Source: Bugula neritina (lineage: Eukaryota > Bryozoa > Gymnolaemata > Cheilostomatida > Bugulidae). Taken from it: DNA of 64,000 bases. How positions within the stretch are numbered: position 1 is the first letter of the stretch; each line of letters begins with the position of its first letter. The stretch is taken from the NCBI GenBank assembly GCA_964035545.1, contig OZ037765.1, positions 29,438,004 to 29,502,003 on the forward strand. The letters are read 5' to 3'. Positions 63,709 to 64,000 of this stretch are shown here, one piece after another. The notes below the pieces were generated by a model. It ran no database searches and was not told the origin of the DNA. It worked only from the letters and a program-made list of their open reading frames with translations. The position numbers and the translations under genes are program-made.

Positions 63709-64000
63709 CTTCAAAAAAGTACATTCCTTGAGAATTAGAGCACAAATGTGCCAACTATGAGGTAATCTAGATAAATTACACATACAAAACTTGTGAATAA
63801 AAATTGAAGCAAATTGTCCCATCATCCAGAGCAGCTAATAGTAGACAACAAAATTCATGACAGAGCATCATTAAAAACAGATATAGAAAAATTAATTTAA
63901 AAATAACAATTACATTGCAATTTAATAAATTTTGACTCAAGGAAGCAGATTTTGATTCTTTAATTCAAACAAAAAAAATTTAAGTCAGGCTGACAAAATA
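63709..64000. other. Intron of MPHOSPH10 copy A running off the window
   Basis: AT-rich sequence without an exon. By comparison with copy B, the preceding exon (VEDKFF-type) should lie about 580 nt upstream of 63708, just outside the window. Confidence 0.6.

Overview
The window is nuclear DNA from an invertebrate metazoan. It is AT-rich, and its genes are split into many short exons with GT-AG introns. The products are ordinary animal housekeeping proteins, and it also carries tRNA-headed SINEs, a TA-flanked foldback element and a decayed pogo-like transposon. I cannot name the species or firmly fix the phylum. No bacterial or viral organisation is seen.

Layout. 1-7482 (-): 5' part of a membrane-anchored short-chain dehydrogenase of the retinol dehydrogenase / 17-beta-HSD type, cut by the left edge. 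7483-19431: mostly gene-poor, with one TA microsatellite, a palindromic repeat field and two orphan exon candidates. 19432-21329 (+): complete four-exon UQCC1, a complex III assembly factor. 21485-37892 (-): complete 29-exon TUBGCP6 (gamma-tubulin complex component 6, about 1524 aa), convergent with UQCC1 and 155 bp from it. 40375-41458 (-): complete five-exon ATP6V1F (V-ATPase subunit F). 41459-45290: repeat-rich spacer. 45291-47651 (+): complete five-exon nucleotide-sugar transporter of the SLC35A2/A3 group. 49440-51156: pogo-like element. 51706-63708 (-): two tandem copies of MPHOSPH10 (U3 snoRNP protein MPP10). The right-hand copy is intact within the window but continues past the right edge. 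The left-hand copy is rearranged: it has a chimeric exon that skips the acidic region, three degraded versions of one 3' exon, and an inverted N-terminal exon.

The genes share no pathway; this looks like a normal stretch of animal chromosome. The most unusual feature lies inside TUBGCP6. Four of its introns carry tandem arrays whose repeat unit contains the splice site itself: acceptors of introns 9, 12 and 15, and the donor of intron 10. This gives about 3 to 18 copies of a splice site per junction. A fifth array (18-bp unit, intron 14) starts just inside a donor. Two arrays have periods divisible by three and stay open in the exon frame, so alternative acceptor use would insert multiples of 14 or 11 residues without a frameshift.

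All exon coordinates were derived by hand from splice sites, reading phase and remembered family sequences. No alignment or search was run.
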